From Cardiocondyla obscurior (Eukaryota; Arthropoda; Insecta; Hymenoptera; Formicidae): a DNA stretch of 64,000 nucleotides. Made by a program: the position numbers and the translations under genes. This document shows positions 33,801 through 42,654 of the stretch, one piece after another. The notes below the pieces were generated by a model, which did no database searches, was not told the DNA's origin, and worked only from the letters and a program-made list of their open reading frames with translations. Within the stretch, counting starts at the first letter, position 1; each line of letters opens with the position of its first letter. The stretch spans positions 6,493,501-6,557,500 of the forward strand of contig NC_091866.1 of NCBI RefSeq assembly GCF_019399895.1, read 5' to 3'.

Positions 33801-34027
33801 TTACAACTCAGCGAGACTCATTAGTACAACTTATAGGTCCACATGTGAACCTGCATTCCATCATGTCTGCAATACTAACAGACCCCTCGGTCAAAAGTGC
33901 CTTTTGTACGTTCTGTCAAGAAGTTATCTCTATCAAAGAGAAAAACGAGACAGAACGAAGAAGAGAAATCTCCACAAGACGGACAAGGCGTAGAAGGCGA
34001 CCACCAGCGCATCTACGACGGGATTAG
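30884..34027 (+). CDS. R1-type ORF2: endonuclease / reverse transcriptase
   Basis: The 1047-codon frame from the ATG that overlaps the ORF1 stop (ATGGCTAG) is uninterrupted. Residues 1-220 form an APE-like endonuclease (LLGGDFNAKSPEWG, VDITWAN, SDHRY). The middle is a reverse transcriptase with FRPICLIDELGKLMERI, SANQFGFRKGHSTIDAI, GVPQGSVLGP and the catalytic CYADDTLVLS. The end has a CWECGAPKDGADHTLYEC zinc motif. The enzyme nicks target DNA and copies element RNA in place. All key residues that I can check are present, so ORF2 may still be functional. Confidence 0.93.
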   Translation: MASTTLIQINTNHARRAQDLLLHTLAECGGGIALISEPFNIPDKHLNWMSDSAGSAAIFWLGNDNACNPITSGTGWTAAKWRNIILMATYLPPSITLEDMETSLEEISDFIKRTPATPILLGGDFNAKSPEWGCKFWDQKGRLLADWASGLGLLLVNRGEVNTCVAWRGESTVDITWANYSATKHVCNWRVWEELETLSDHRYVGMTISTSGTRNTDARKNSDQKKWALQKLNMDLLMTALESATWPEDIPADNPEDEAKKLTRILTDACNLAMPLCSSTKMKGAYWWNESIASLRKQAMIKQRAFTRCRRRRRSTQEEGDLAYEDYREARRNLRIAITAAKTAAWAELMETIDSDPWGRPYKIISGQCRRRGPPATEMLESQQITEIVTTLFPRDTSQAIIPTPLEDIDSGEEEEQEDPTVTEEEIMRAIKGIKANKAPGPDNVPGKIITLAADILLPRLCRVFTRLLREGAFPREWKRASLVLIPKPGKPLDNASSFRPICLIDELGKLMERIINCRLTEWVESTGRGLSANQFGFRKGHSTIDAIQAVKKYVHKSNEKGETVLATSLDIANAFNTIPWPVIMCALRKLGLPRYLFNILQDYLQLRTLIYNNRDGILITETVERGVPQGSVLGPTLWILTYDAVLQAPIPSGCNIICYADDTLVLSTGLSWREAVVKSELAVHIVIEAIKSLGLTVATSKTEAVFFHNYTCKAPQHMLLVGKPPVQTSPYIKYLGLTLDENWTFGTHFQSVVPKAVKAAISLGHLMPNIGGPVWKARKLYATAVRSIIFYGAPVWADELQHNRLALAEVRRFERRLAVRVARLYRTTATNAACILAGLPPLHLEAVSLARRYNFKKRIENQHRVLTNEISVQLRKEENQKILADWKNELYKLTNISSGHRVIMALRDLLPEWQAELEEHGTLDYRTAQIITGHGVFGDFLHRIGKEGSAKCWECGAPKDGADHTLYECSAFTTQRDSLVQLIGPHVNLHSIMSAILTDPSVKSAFCTFCQEVISIKEKNETERRREISTRRTRRRRRPPAHLRRD

Positions 34028-34497
34028 ATTTCTAATCACAGGCAGAAATCATTATGATACTTTGACAAACAGTTCTTTTAAGAACTCAGAGGACTTTGTT
34101 TCTTGATGAAGGTCTAACGGGGCTCTCCAATAGCTCCCCTTGTGGGTGAGGAGATCTCTGCCGGACTTATCATTGGGATTCATTTACCTCACGGTGTTCT
34201 ATAACGCCTGATGAGCTTGGGCAGAACAGTGAAACGTGAGAAATGCGGAATAATAACTTTTGCTACTAAGAAGAAGGACAATAAACCCAGAGGTGAAAAT
34301 AATATGCGAAAGTCACGACGCGGCACTGTAATGATATGTCGCCTCCCGTGCCGTGACTTATCTCTCGCAGAGAAGAATAGCGTGTGGTTTTTTAGTCGGT
34401 ATTAGGCAGCTCAATTACATCAACAGCATAAGACCGGAGTCCGACATATCCCCCAACCCAAGGGGGAATCCGTAAAAGGATTTTTCCACACGTAAAT
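34028..34497 (+). other. R1-type element 3' UTR
   Basis: Non-coding region between the ORF2 stop and the A tail. It contains no frame of note and ends TACGTGTGGAAAAATCC-like on the opposite strand. Confidence 0.7.
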
Positions 34498-34967
34498 CAA
34501 AAAAAAAAAAAAAAAAGGCCGCGCACGCGAAAGCGCAGGCCGGGTTAACAACCGAAGCCAACGGATCTTCTGATTATTGGAATCCGCTGACTTATTGACG
34601 CTTTGCAATTTTCACGTAGGCAATGGCCGAAAACAGTCGTGACCAACCTACGTGACCGAAAACCTACGTGACCAAAACTCGCTGACTGTTGCTTTTCCGT
34701 CTTAACAACAGTCGCGTATAAAACCCGCGGATGTTCGGCGTCCGCGGGTTATTGTGAATCTACAACGCAAGCCGTTACGCTGCCCGACGCCTGTAAAACC
34801 AAGAAGGAGAAATAAACGGAGATTATTAAAGTAATAACGCATTTATTAACTATTAGTGTACATATCCTCCGGGCACTTTCCGATTATACCGGGAAGACGG
34901 ACCCCTTGCACCGATCCCGGTGCAACATACATATATGTAGTTGTTAAAAGATTGCATTAATGAGTCT

Positions 34968-35345
34968 TGCTACCGCCGCGAAACAGCACCTCGTGGCCGA
35001 TCGCCGGCGACGGATCAATATCAATCTGTCGTTCGATTATCGTCTCCGATTCTCAAAGGCGTTGGCGGCTCGAGTTTTATCATTGCCGTTTCAGCTGTGC
35101 AAAGGATCGCTTCGTGTGCATCAAGAGTTCAGTGTGCTTGCTCAAGATTTTTCACTCATCGTTGCTCGACTCATTTCTTTGCTCATTAGTACAAGCTTAT
35201 CATAATCATCGCCGTGTGCAACTCTGGAAGATTCACCGACAGAATCATCGAGAAAAATTCATCCTGCAGCACGAGGCGTGTTAAACCTCGTGTTCAATAC
35301 CTCATCCGACTTCGCAGCTAATACCCGTAATAATTAATACAATTA
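34968..35345 (+). repeat. dispersed repeat copy C
   Basis: Matches copies A and B from ACCGCCGCGAAACAGCACCT through GCAGCACGAGGCGTGTT to the TCGCAGC block. It diverges more and is shorter. It lies about 40 bp from the minus-strand LTR. Confidence 0.65.
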
Positions 35346-35454
35346 CGCGTGGAGAGACATTCATTGCAAACTCGATTGATTAAACAGTTTAACTCCATGT
35401 GCACTTATCCGAGAAAATCATCAGTAACATCATCTAGCGACAGTAGATGTATAC

Positions 35455-35735
35455 TGAGCGGTTCTGGATCACTACGTGTTAGTGTATCCGTGTGACCTAG
35501 GGCGAGGGGTAATGACGTCACGCGGGAAGGGGGGTGTTAATCGTTCCCTCTCGCTCGCACCCGTTGAACGCATGGAGCGGTTCTGGATCACTACGTGTTA
35601 GAGTATCCATGTGACCTAGGGCGAGGGGTAATGATGTCACGCGGGGAGGGGGGGTGTTAACGGTTCTGGGTCCGTGAGACCTAGGGCAAGGGGTAATGAC
35701 GTCATGCGGGGAGGGGGCGGGTATTTATAAATCGC
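35455..35735 (+). promoter_or_regulatory. triplicated CRE repeat with TATA box
   Basis: Three copies of a unit (35455-35540, 35575-35660, 35661-35722) share CGGTTCTGG, GACCTAGGGC and GGGGTAATGACGTCA. TGACGTCA (35513-35520 and 35697-35704) is a perfect palindromic CRE/ATF site, and the middle copy has TGATGTCA (35632-35639). A TATA-like TATTTATAAA at 35722-35731 ends the array. The layout is that of a strong compact promoter firing rightward. The target may be the frame at 35819 or the gene at 36631. Confidence 0.65.
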
Positions 35736-36130
35736 CCCTGTGTCGGCGATTCTAGGAACGAATTGTTTAGAAAATAATAACAACATCGAAACTCTGAAAT
35801 GCAATATTATTTTTAAAAATGATAAGCGTGTCGTCGCGCAGCGGCATGTTTATGCGGCATCGCGACTTTCAAAGGAGTCGCGATTTTTTTAAAAAGGGTC
35901 GTGTGGCGTCGCGGCGGCAACGGGCGGCGACGGCGGCGGCAAGCGGCGGATCGCAAGGTATCGCGCCCATCGTTCCCTCTCGCTCGCACTCGTTCGCGCC
36001 GCCCATCGTTTCCTCTCGCTCGCACCCGTTGAACGCACAAGTGTCGCGCGCCCAGCGTTCCCTCTCGCTCGCACCCGTTGAAAGCAAAGTATCATGCGCC
36101 CCATCGTTCCCTCTCGCTCGCACTCGTTAA
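35541..36130. repeat. CGTTCCCTCTCGCTCGCACYCGTT repeats (five copies)
   Basis: Copies start near 35541, 35969, 36007, 36055 and 36103 (38-48 bp spacing in the last four). Related CTCTCGCTCRCACTC-type tracts appear upstream of the spliced gene at 39216 (about 38700-38720 and 38935-39000), suggesting a shared promoter motif of this region. Confidence 0.7.
35819..36130 (+). CDS. hypothetical Arg/Ser-rich 103-aa frame over a minisatellite
   Basis: The first ATG lies 88 bases after the TATA-like box. The N-terminal 45 residues are basic. The rest is translated from a tandem repeat (SRSHSF, SRSHPL and SLAPVE variants), so coding is doubtful. No family recognised. Antisense frames are equally open because of the repeat. 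Confidence 0.25.
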   Translation: MISVSSRSGMFMRHRDFQRSRDFFKKGRVASRRQRAATAAASGGSQGIAPIVPSRSHSFAPPIVSSRSHPLNAQVSRAQRSLSLAPVESKVSCAPSFPLARTR

Positions 36131-36135
36131 GCGTG

Positions 36136-36630
36136 CAAGTATCATCCTCCAACTAAAGATTTTTTAAATAGATTTTTTAAATAAATTTTTTAAATAATAT
36201 TCATGTTGATCCGTTGCAACGGATCACGCTGTGATCTAGAAAGCATGCAACCTCACTCATTCTATCGCTCCTCCGTTATCTCTAAATTTCTTAAGTGTAA
36301 CTCTCTCATTCGTTCACCCTCAAATAAGTTTTTTGTTCACTCGCTCTTATTCACGCGTTTGTCACCATTGACTACGACTCGCATGATCTTTTTGCGGAGT
36401 ATCTCGCTTTGAAATATAATATTAAACAAAACTGTAAACTATGAGGATACATAACTGTGTAGGCTCAGGGCTCAAGTGTTTATTCCTCTTCTTATTTTAA
36501 CGATAAGAAAATTTTGAAGATGTTGCGACGTTGCGACGTTGCAAGGAAGTTTTGTGCCGAGAGGCCAGTACGATTCAAACGCTCGTACAGTTTAGTTTCA
36601 ATTGACAGTGAAAAAGAATATTTTTGAAAA
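36136..36630. other. upstream region with an 18-bp palindrome
   Basis: It contains three AGATTTTTTAAATA-type units (36155-36195), the perfect palindrome GATCCGTTGCAACGGATC (36208-36225) and a GTTGCGACGTTGCGACGTTGC repeat near 36522. No gene seen. It probably includes the promoter of the following gene. Confidence 0.45.
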
Positions 36631-37206
36631 ATGGGAAAAGAAAGAATTTCGGAAGGACTAGATGAAGATATTAGTGAGGACGACTTCAGGCCTTTACGCT
36701 TCTTTAACATTGTGAATGATGACAACGACGACGATGACAATAACGCTAATGATGACAATAACGCTAATGAAGTTTGGAGGGCTCGTGCAAATCATATGGG
36801 TGAGGTGGAAGAGGAAAATGAAAATAGAGAAAATTCTGAGGGGGAAAATGAAGAAGAAGAATCAGCGCCTGAAGGAGATTTTATGACGGAGATGCAACAA
36901 ATGTTCGACCAGATGTTTAGTGAAATCGGCGATGATGTTGCAATAACTGAAGTCACCACCGAAATCACCAATCAAACATCACACTGCCGCATCTTTTTTT
37001 ATTACACTAACGATTATCTATTTTACTGTATACCATGCTTTATGGAGGAACAGTTATTAGCGCATGAAGATTTTAAAATGGTGAGATGTCACCGCACCGA
37101 AACATATGAAGTTCTTTTGACTGAACAACCCATCTTCTGCGATAAGTGTAAAAATTCATTGGCAATTATTATAAACTCAGATATGTGTCAGTCATGCAAT
37201 CCATAA
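36631..37206 (+). CDS. acidic Cys-ribbon protein, paralog of 52956-53363
   Basis: A 191-residue frame from ATG. The N-terminal 110 residues are strongly acidic (Asp/Glu/Asn runs). The C-terminal 75 carry three CxxC pairs (YCIPC, FCDKC, MCQSC), which look like zinc ribbons. The protein at 52956-53363 has the same plan: an acidic N-terminus, FFYY/YFYY, then VCASC, WCSNC, MCPVC at matching spacing. The two are clearly paralogs, which ties this region to the polymerase side. Function unknown; a transcription or zinc-binding adaptor is a guess. Confidence 0.7.
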   Translation: MGKERISEGLDEDISEDDFRPLRFFNIVNDDNDDDDNNANDDNNANEVWRARANHMGEVEEENENRENSEGENEEEESAPEGDFMTEMQQMFDQMFSEIGDDVAITEVTTEITNQTSHCRIFFYYTNDYLFYCIPCFMEEQLLAHEDFKMVRCHRTETYEVLLTEQPIFCDKCKNSLAIIINSDMCQSCNP

Positions 37207-37477
37207 ATGTCACCAGTGCCTTTGTCGTCACCAGTGCCTTTGTCGTCACCGTCATCATCGTCATCACTGTCATCATCGTCATCGTTTGTCATCATAGCTC
37301 ATGTTGTTTTTTATGCTCATGTTGTTTTTTATGCTCATGTTGTTTTTTATGCTCATGTCGTTTTTATCAATTGTTGTAATGATTCCTTGCTTATGTTGTT
37401 TTTATTAACTGCTCATGCGAAAAATGGTTGTAATGATTCCTTGCTTATGTTGTTTTTATCAACTGCCCATGCAGAAA
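37207..37477 (+). repeat. simple and short tandem repeats
   Basis: GTCATCATC-type trinucleotide tract followed by four TTTTTTATGCTCATGTTG units and two TGTAATGATTCCTTGCTTATG units. An in-phase frame from 37207 crosses it, but composition suggests expansion rather than a folded domain. Confidence 0.6.
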
Positions 37478-37940
37478 ATGATTCCTTGGACACAGATCAT
37501 CAAAGAGCTCCACGAATTATGGAATCTATAATTGGTAAGTATTAAAACAAAAATAAAATAAAGAAATATTTGTTATTTATGTATAGTATTATTAAAATTT
37601 TTTTTCTATTACAGAAGAATTATTTTGGCGCGAAGCCGTCACCTTCATCGAATTACAAAAAAAAAAAGCGCAAAGCCAACGTCACCGGCGCCTTCATCAT
37701 AGTCATCATAAGGAAAATGATTCCTTGGACACAGATCATCAAAGAGCTCCACGAATTATGGAATCTATAATTGGTAAGTATTAAAAACCAAAAAAATAAA
37801 ATAAAAAAATATTTGTTATTTATGTATAGTATTATTAAAATTTTTTTTCTATTACAGAAGAATTATTTTGGCGCAAAGCCGTCACCTTCATCGAATTACA
37901 AAAAAGCGCAAAGCCAACGTCACCGGCGCCTTCATCATAG
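37478..37940 (+). CDS. spliced gene with an internally duplicated exon-intron module
   Basis: A block of about 240 bp occurs twice in tandem. Each copy has an exon part (NDSLDTDHQRAPRIMESII), a GT-AG intron (37535-37614 and 37774-37857) and a following exon part (EELFWREAVTFIELQ / EELFWRKAVTFIELQ). Splicing keeps the phase through both copies, to TAG at 37938-37940. The 5' end is unclear: an upstream low-complexity frame from 37207 reads into the first copy. Function unrecognised; the middle part is His/Arg-rich. Confidence 0.5.
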
Positions 37941-38060
37941 TCATCATAATCATCATAATCATCATAATCATCATAATCATTGTCATCATTGTCATCACTG
38001 TCATGATCATCTGTATCACCATCGTTATATTAATCATTCATTTATGTAAAATCGCTAATG
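37941..38060 (+). repeat. TCATCATAA repeat
   Basis: Tandem TCATCATAA units and TCATTGTCATCACTG variants follow the TAG stop, so they are in the 3' UTR. Confidence 0.7.
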
Positions 38061-38149
38061 TATATTGTCGTGCGTATGTATTCTAGCGTAGTATATAAGA
38101 TTTTATACAAATCATGTATTAGAGACTAAAAATATGTAAAAAAATCTGA

Positions 38150-38395
38150 GCTGTAGGAGCACGAGCTCTCATTATTTTTTCCATACAGTTTAAATGTTAA
38201 TGTTAGTGGATAAAATAAATCTTACAGAAACACTAAAGATTAGTATGAGAATTAAAAATATAAAATCCGGGTGCTTTTGTGTCTTTAATTCTGATAATAG
38301 TCTTTAGTGTTTCTGTAAGATTTATTTTATCCACCAACATTCGCAATGTATGGGAAGAAATTAATGAGAGCTCGTGCTGTTCCTTGAGTTTTCAG
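38150..38395. repeat. foldback element, ~245 bp
   Basis: Long inverted arms: GTGGATAAAATAAATCTTAC (38207) pairs with its reverse complement ending near 38335, and AGCACGAGCTCTCATTA (38156) with TAATGAGAGCTCGTGCT near 38365-38381. A short loop contains AATATAAAATCCGGGTGC. It has no coding capacity. Target duplication not evident. Confidence 0.65.
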
Positions 38396-39215
38396 ATTGT
38401 ACACTGCTAGGATTTAGCTCTTACCATTCCTTGACTTTTAATATTTGTACATCGCTAGGATTTTTGTAGATAAAATGTAACTATTGTATAAAGAATAACT
38501 TGTATAGGATAATATAATTTAAAAATAAGTAGTAAAATGTTAAAAAAGAAGCTGCGATAAATGCAATAACATGAAAATGTATAATTTAAAAAATATAATT
38601 AATAAAAAAATGATAAAAATGGAAAATTTTTTAGTAAAATTTTTTTGAAACACCTTGTATTGTTTGCATTTCTTTTCACTTAGTCTCTTGTTCAATTATC
38701 GCTCTCGCTCACACTCTATCGCGCTCACACTCACATCCCTTGTTAGCAATCACTTCAAGATGTGTAGCATGCATGGGTTTCGCTAGATGCGATTCTTTTT
38801 TATACCTGTGGTAAAAAAAAAAAATCTCATGTTTTTTCAAGATTCGTTTCAAGATGCATAATGTTCTACATGGCTGTGCGTTAAAAAATCTTTTTTTCTC
38901 GTATTCATTCTTGCCATTCGGTATTGCGTTCAAGTGTCGTTCACGCTCACATTCTTTTTCGCGCTCTCACTCTTTCACGCTCTCACTCACACCCGTTAGA
39001 AATCGTTTCAAGATGTTATCGCTAGATACACATGCCTATGTGATGAAAATCTTTTGCGTCTTTTTTTCGTCACTGGATCCTTTATATTGCATGACCATGC
39101 TTCAGTCTCGTACGAGTTTTTCAGTTAGGAAGAAGTTTTTGAGGAAGGAAGTAAAAATTTGTGAGAAAGAAAGTAGAAGTTTGTAAGGAAAAAAGCAGAA
39201 ATTAAAAAAGAAAAA
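38396..39215. other. regulatory/spacer region upstream of the CCCH-RING gene
   Basis: It contains direct repeats around TGTACAYYGCTAGGATTT (38400 and 38445), CTCTCGCTCACACTC-type tracts, and three TTTCAAGATG-type repeats (about 38754, 38849, 39007). No supported gene. Confidence 0.4.
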
Positions 39216-39802
39216 ATGTCTTATTTTGGACAACAATGTAAGTACTTTAATATTATTTATAAATGTATTGTATATTATTTTTAATTCTATATATTATTTT
39301 TTTAATTTTTTATTTTTTAGCAAAGCAACAGATGTGTGCCAATTATCGGAAAGGCAGTTGCAATAATGCAGCTTGCGCGTTTGTACACAGTTATAAATAC
39401 TGTTTTAACTATCAAAACACTAGGTGTACAAACGCGAATTGCAAATATCTACATATTACGAGCGTAGCACAGGCTCGTTATGAAACTACTGGTGTGGTGA
39501 CGAACCAGTTGAGGTACGAGGTTGGGCGTACTTTACAAAATACTAACATTTGTCGTGATTATAAAACTGGCCAATGTTCACGCGAAAATTGTCAGCGCCG
39601 GCATATCGGGCACCGGGACGTGTTAGACTGTGTGGTGTGCTGCGACACTATTGTGAAAGACACATTTGGTGCAGCAAATTGTGGGCACATATTTTGCAAC
39701 ACCTGTGCATTGAAATGTGAGGGGCCTTCACAAAACGGTAACATCTTAACAGTGGTGTGTCCGGTATGTCGGTCCGTAGGCGGCTATGAACAGTTACATT
39801 AA
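39216..39802 (+). CDS. CCCH + RING finger protein, two exons
   Basis: Exon 1 (39216-39237) encodes MSYFGQQ and ends at GTAAGT. Exon 2 begins after TTTTTTAG at 39321 and runs to the stop at 39802, giving 167 residues in phase. Two CCCH fingers (CANYRKGSCNNAACAFVH, CFNYQNTRCTNANCKYLH), a third (CRDYKTGQCSRENCQRRH) and a C-terminal C3HC4 RING (CVVCCDTI, CGHIFCNTC, CPVC) are plain. CCCH fingers bind RNA and RING domains recruit E2 enzymes. A virus-encoded RNA-targeted ubiquitin ligase is inference. It is paralogous to 50476-51207. Confidence 0.85.
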
Positions 39803-40200
39803 GATTAAGGCTAATGTTGTTTTTTTGACAGTTATGTTTATTGCTTTTGATGTTTTTTCACGTTTTTGTTGTTTTTTCACGTTTTTGATGTTTTTTCACG
39901 TTTTTGATGTTTTTTCACTGCTTTTTGATTTTTACGCTATTGTAGTATATTGCGTTTTTAATTTAAGATAATTATAATATGACATAGTATATAAGATAAC
40001 ATTGCGTTTTTAGTATATAAGTTAATGTATCCACCACGTTTTAGTATATAAGTTTAATATTTTTTTGCGATAATTAGATTTGATGATATATTTTTAATGA
40101 TGTTTTTTTAAAAGAATAAATACATTTTTAATTAATAAAAAATTAAAATTTATTTTTTTATTTCTTGTAAAATAAAATTATTTTTTCTTTCATGTACATA
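39803..40200. other. 3' flank, T-rich repeats
   Basis: TTTTTTCACGTTTTTGATG units (about 39850-39920) follow the stop, and a TTTTAGTATATAAGTT-type repeat lies near 40010-40050. AATAAA near 40115 could serve polyadenylation. Confidence 0.45.
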
Positions 40201-40202
40201 TA

Positions 40203-40770
40203 AGCATTATTCTGTATGACCGTTCTGCGCATGCCGAACGGTCTACACGGATAAGGCGTACACATGTGTGCGTACTCGAACCAAGAAGCAAATGACTGCT
40301 GACGACGTGCTTCGTGCAACGCGTATCTGTGCTCTCTATCAGTGTAGGAATATTATAGAAACGTTCTCTTCATTCAGGTATTCAGGATCGACGAAACAAG
40401 CCTGGACGCGCGTGTGTAATTAGATGTTAAAAATCAAAGTCTGGATAACCTGATATAGTAAAAGTACGAAGTGATATACGTATATGATATTCGATTGATG
40501 TGAGTGACTGGCTGATCGTCTGAGGTGTAAGTTAATAATTAAATTCTTAATATTGTCGATCATTATTCGTCAGCGGCAATTTGATTCTTGGCGAGAGTAC
40601 GCAAACACGTGCAAGCATTATTCTGTATGACCGTTCTGCGCATGCCGATCGGTCTACACGGATAAGGCGTACACATGTGTGCGTACTCGAATCAAGAAGC
40701 AAATGGCTGCTGACGACGTGCTACGTGCAACGCGTATCTGTGCTCTCTATTAGTGTAGGAATAATACCTT
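40203..40770. repeat. pair of ~155-bp direct repeats flanking 260 bp
   Basis: 40203-40352 and 40614-40766 are about 95% identical (GCATTATTCTGTATGACCG ... GTGCTCTCTATYAGTGTAGG) and contain a CCGTTCTGCGCATGCCGAACGG hairpin. They could be short LTR-like termini of a miniature element or duplicated regulatory sequence. A palindromic CCTTTTTTAAAAAAAAGG and GGTATAAAAAAGCG (40767-40795) follow the second copy. Confidence 0.65.
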
Positions 40771-41039
40771 TTTTAAAAAAAAGGTATAAAAAAGCGCCAA
40801 GTATAAGCGCGCGAAAAGCATTCTCGACAAACTTTTTAAGTAAAATCAAGACTCTTCCAAAAAAAGACTCCTCCAAAATCAAGATTCCCTCAAACAAAGA
40901 TTTCCCAAAAAAAGAACCCCCCCCCCTAAAAAAAACTCCGAAAACCAAAACTCCTCTCAAAAAAAGACTTCTCCAAAAAAATAATTCTCAAAAAAAACTC
41001 CTACAAAAAGACTACAAAAAAAAGACTCCTCCAAAATAG
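40771..41039 (+). repeat. degenerate AAAAAGACTCCTCC repeats
   Basis: A-rich tandem units yield a Lys/Pro/Thr-rich open frame (KKTPKTKTPLKK). The frame follows a TATA-like GGTATAAAAAAG but is repeat-driven. I do not call a gene. Confidence 0.5.
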
Positions 41040-42590
41040 AACATAATTAACTTTGGATGAATTAATATCACAATACGTCGAATCAACGAAATAATTTTCA
41101 GACGAAGCTGTATGTCTAGATATACCACAAAATGCACTTATTTTGTCATCAACTGTAATACATTCTGCAGCAACAGACAAACAAGTTTCAGATCTATTTT
41201 TGAGTTTAGCTAATATTTTATACATATCACGAACAAAAGTATCTCTAATATTGAAACACCACCGAACAATTTGTTCTGCTTTCAATCTTTTTTCAATATA
41301 AGATTTATTACTATTAGTAATACCTTGTTTGTATAAAATATGTATCACATATGTCTCAAAAGAATTATGAGTTCTTAAATAATTTGTGGATCTAAATTTT
41401 GCATATTTTTTTAAAATATTTTTGACAGGATTACACTTTTCCACTGCAACTGTGTACTCTAATATTTTTTTCTGGTAGTATTGCTTATTATAAAGCCACT
41501 TACGCTCTGAGTGCAACCTGTAGAACGCTTTTTGTCTTTTTTGCACATGCTCTGAATTGAAAAAATAAAATATTCGTTTTCGTAAATGTTCTTTTTCTTT
41601 ATTTTTATGTATAGACATTGTTTTTTTATGCGATAAATTTCTTTTTTTCGTGCATAATTTTCTCTCCGTTTAGCAAGCTTATATTCGTTACTATTTTCAC
41701 AGTCTTCTTTCTGTTTAGCTCGTTTATTTTTTCTCTTATGTTCACATGGTTTTCTCTGTTTAACAATATTATTAACCGAATCTTCTTCATATTTACGCCG
41801 CTTTTCAGCACCTTTATTTTTTTTATCTTCATGATTTTGACAGCGTTTTTTAGCACATTTTTTTAAATTTTGTGCATAATTCACTTGGTCATTATCATGT
41901 ACATTGTCTTCTTGCTGACATTGTTTATTTTTATTAATATTATTTAATTTTTGTAATTGCTTCTTATCATATTGTCGTTTTATACGTTTCTTTGTTGCGT
42001 CTAACTCTTTTGCTCTTACTACAGCTAATGGTAACACTTTCTGTGTTACGCCACATTGCAAATCTTGTGGAAAATGCTCTATCATATTAGTTTCAAAAAT
42101 TTTTAATAAATGCGAACGCATTTTACTCCAATCATACTTTACTTTCTCGGGTTTTATATTGAATAATAACGACACGACGAAAACTATGGCAAAAACACCG
42201 CAATCGTCACTATTTGGTTGTTTCAGAACAGAAGGAAATATAATTGAATTCTTTTTTTGAAAATCATATGTTGGAAACAACCTTGATAACATTATTAAAT
42301 GATCTTCATGTACATTGTTTGAATTTAATGAATCATAAATAAATATACGTTTTGTATTGTAATAACTACATACCCAATGTTGTTGACTATATAATATTTG
42401 TATATGTTTTTGTTCGGAGAGACAGGATTTATTGTTTGTGGTAATTGTATCCGCCACGTTGAAACAGGTTTATAATCTGAATGGTTTTCCAACAGATTGT
42501 TAAAATGATCCATATGGACATCACTTAACCAATCTCCCCGAGTAATTTCATCTTTTTCTTTAAGTTGTAAAATGACTTTTTTTGTTTTGA
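41040..42590 (-). pseudogene. Ulp1-like cysteine protease gene with basic tail, frameshifted
   Basis: The minus strand encodes, in three successive frames, an Ulp1/C48-type protease followed by a long basic KRR-rich region and a conserved C-terminal region (QIVRWCFNIRDTFVRDMYK). Catalytic motifs are visible: His in QHWVCSYY, Asp in IYDSLN and QPNSDDCGVFAIVF with Gln and Cys. Frames change near 42420 and again near 41560-41620. Similar multi-domain proteins are common in ant transposons, which is established only from memory. Ulp1 proteases cleave SUMO or precursor proteins. The gene looks broken. Confidence 0.65.
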
Positions 42591-42654
42591 AAACATGTTA
42601 TTTATATTACAAATTTGTATTTATAAACAACAAAGCAATCGTTTTGTACAGGCA

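Larger units (their letters stand above)
28329..34516 (+). mobile_element. full-length R1-type non-LTR retrotransposon
   Basis: The element has a 5' UTR opening with CCCCCTCGAGGTGCGCCACC, ORF1, ORF2, a 3' UTR and a 19-A tail, with the 15-bp target duplication GGCCGCGCACGCGAA (28314-28328 and 34517-34531, up to 17 bp if As are counted). ORF2 is fully open and ORF1 has one stop. ORF1 zinc knuckles, the ORF1/ORF2 ATG/TAG overlap and the APE-type endonuclease support the R1/Jockey group. The low damage implies a young insertion. Confidence 0.93.
28286..34927 (-). mobile_element. minus-strand LTR (TGTTRCACC family) split by R1 element
   Basis: On the minus strand the LTR starts at 34927 (TGTTGCACCGGGATCGGTGC, then GGGGTCCGTCTTCCCGG) and ends at 28286 (GCCAGGGTCGGATTACAACA). 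Removing the R1 element and one copy of its duplication leaves about 440 bp, similar to the 395-bp LTR at 17171. Target duplication is not clear. Confidence 0.6.

Noticed and set aside
35813..36152. Antisense Arg-rich frames
   Set aside because: They are shadows of the CTCTCGCTCGCAC minisatellite.
40581..41039. 152-aa Lys/Pro-rich frame as a gene
   Set aside because: Most of it is degenerate A-rich tandem repeat, and the first third overlaps the 155-bp direct repeat.
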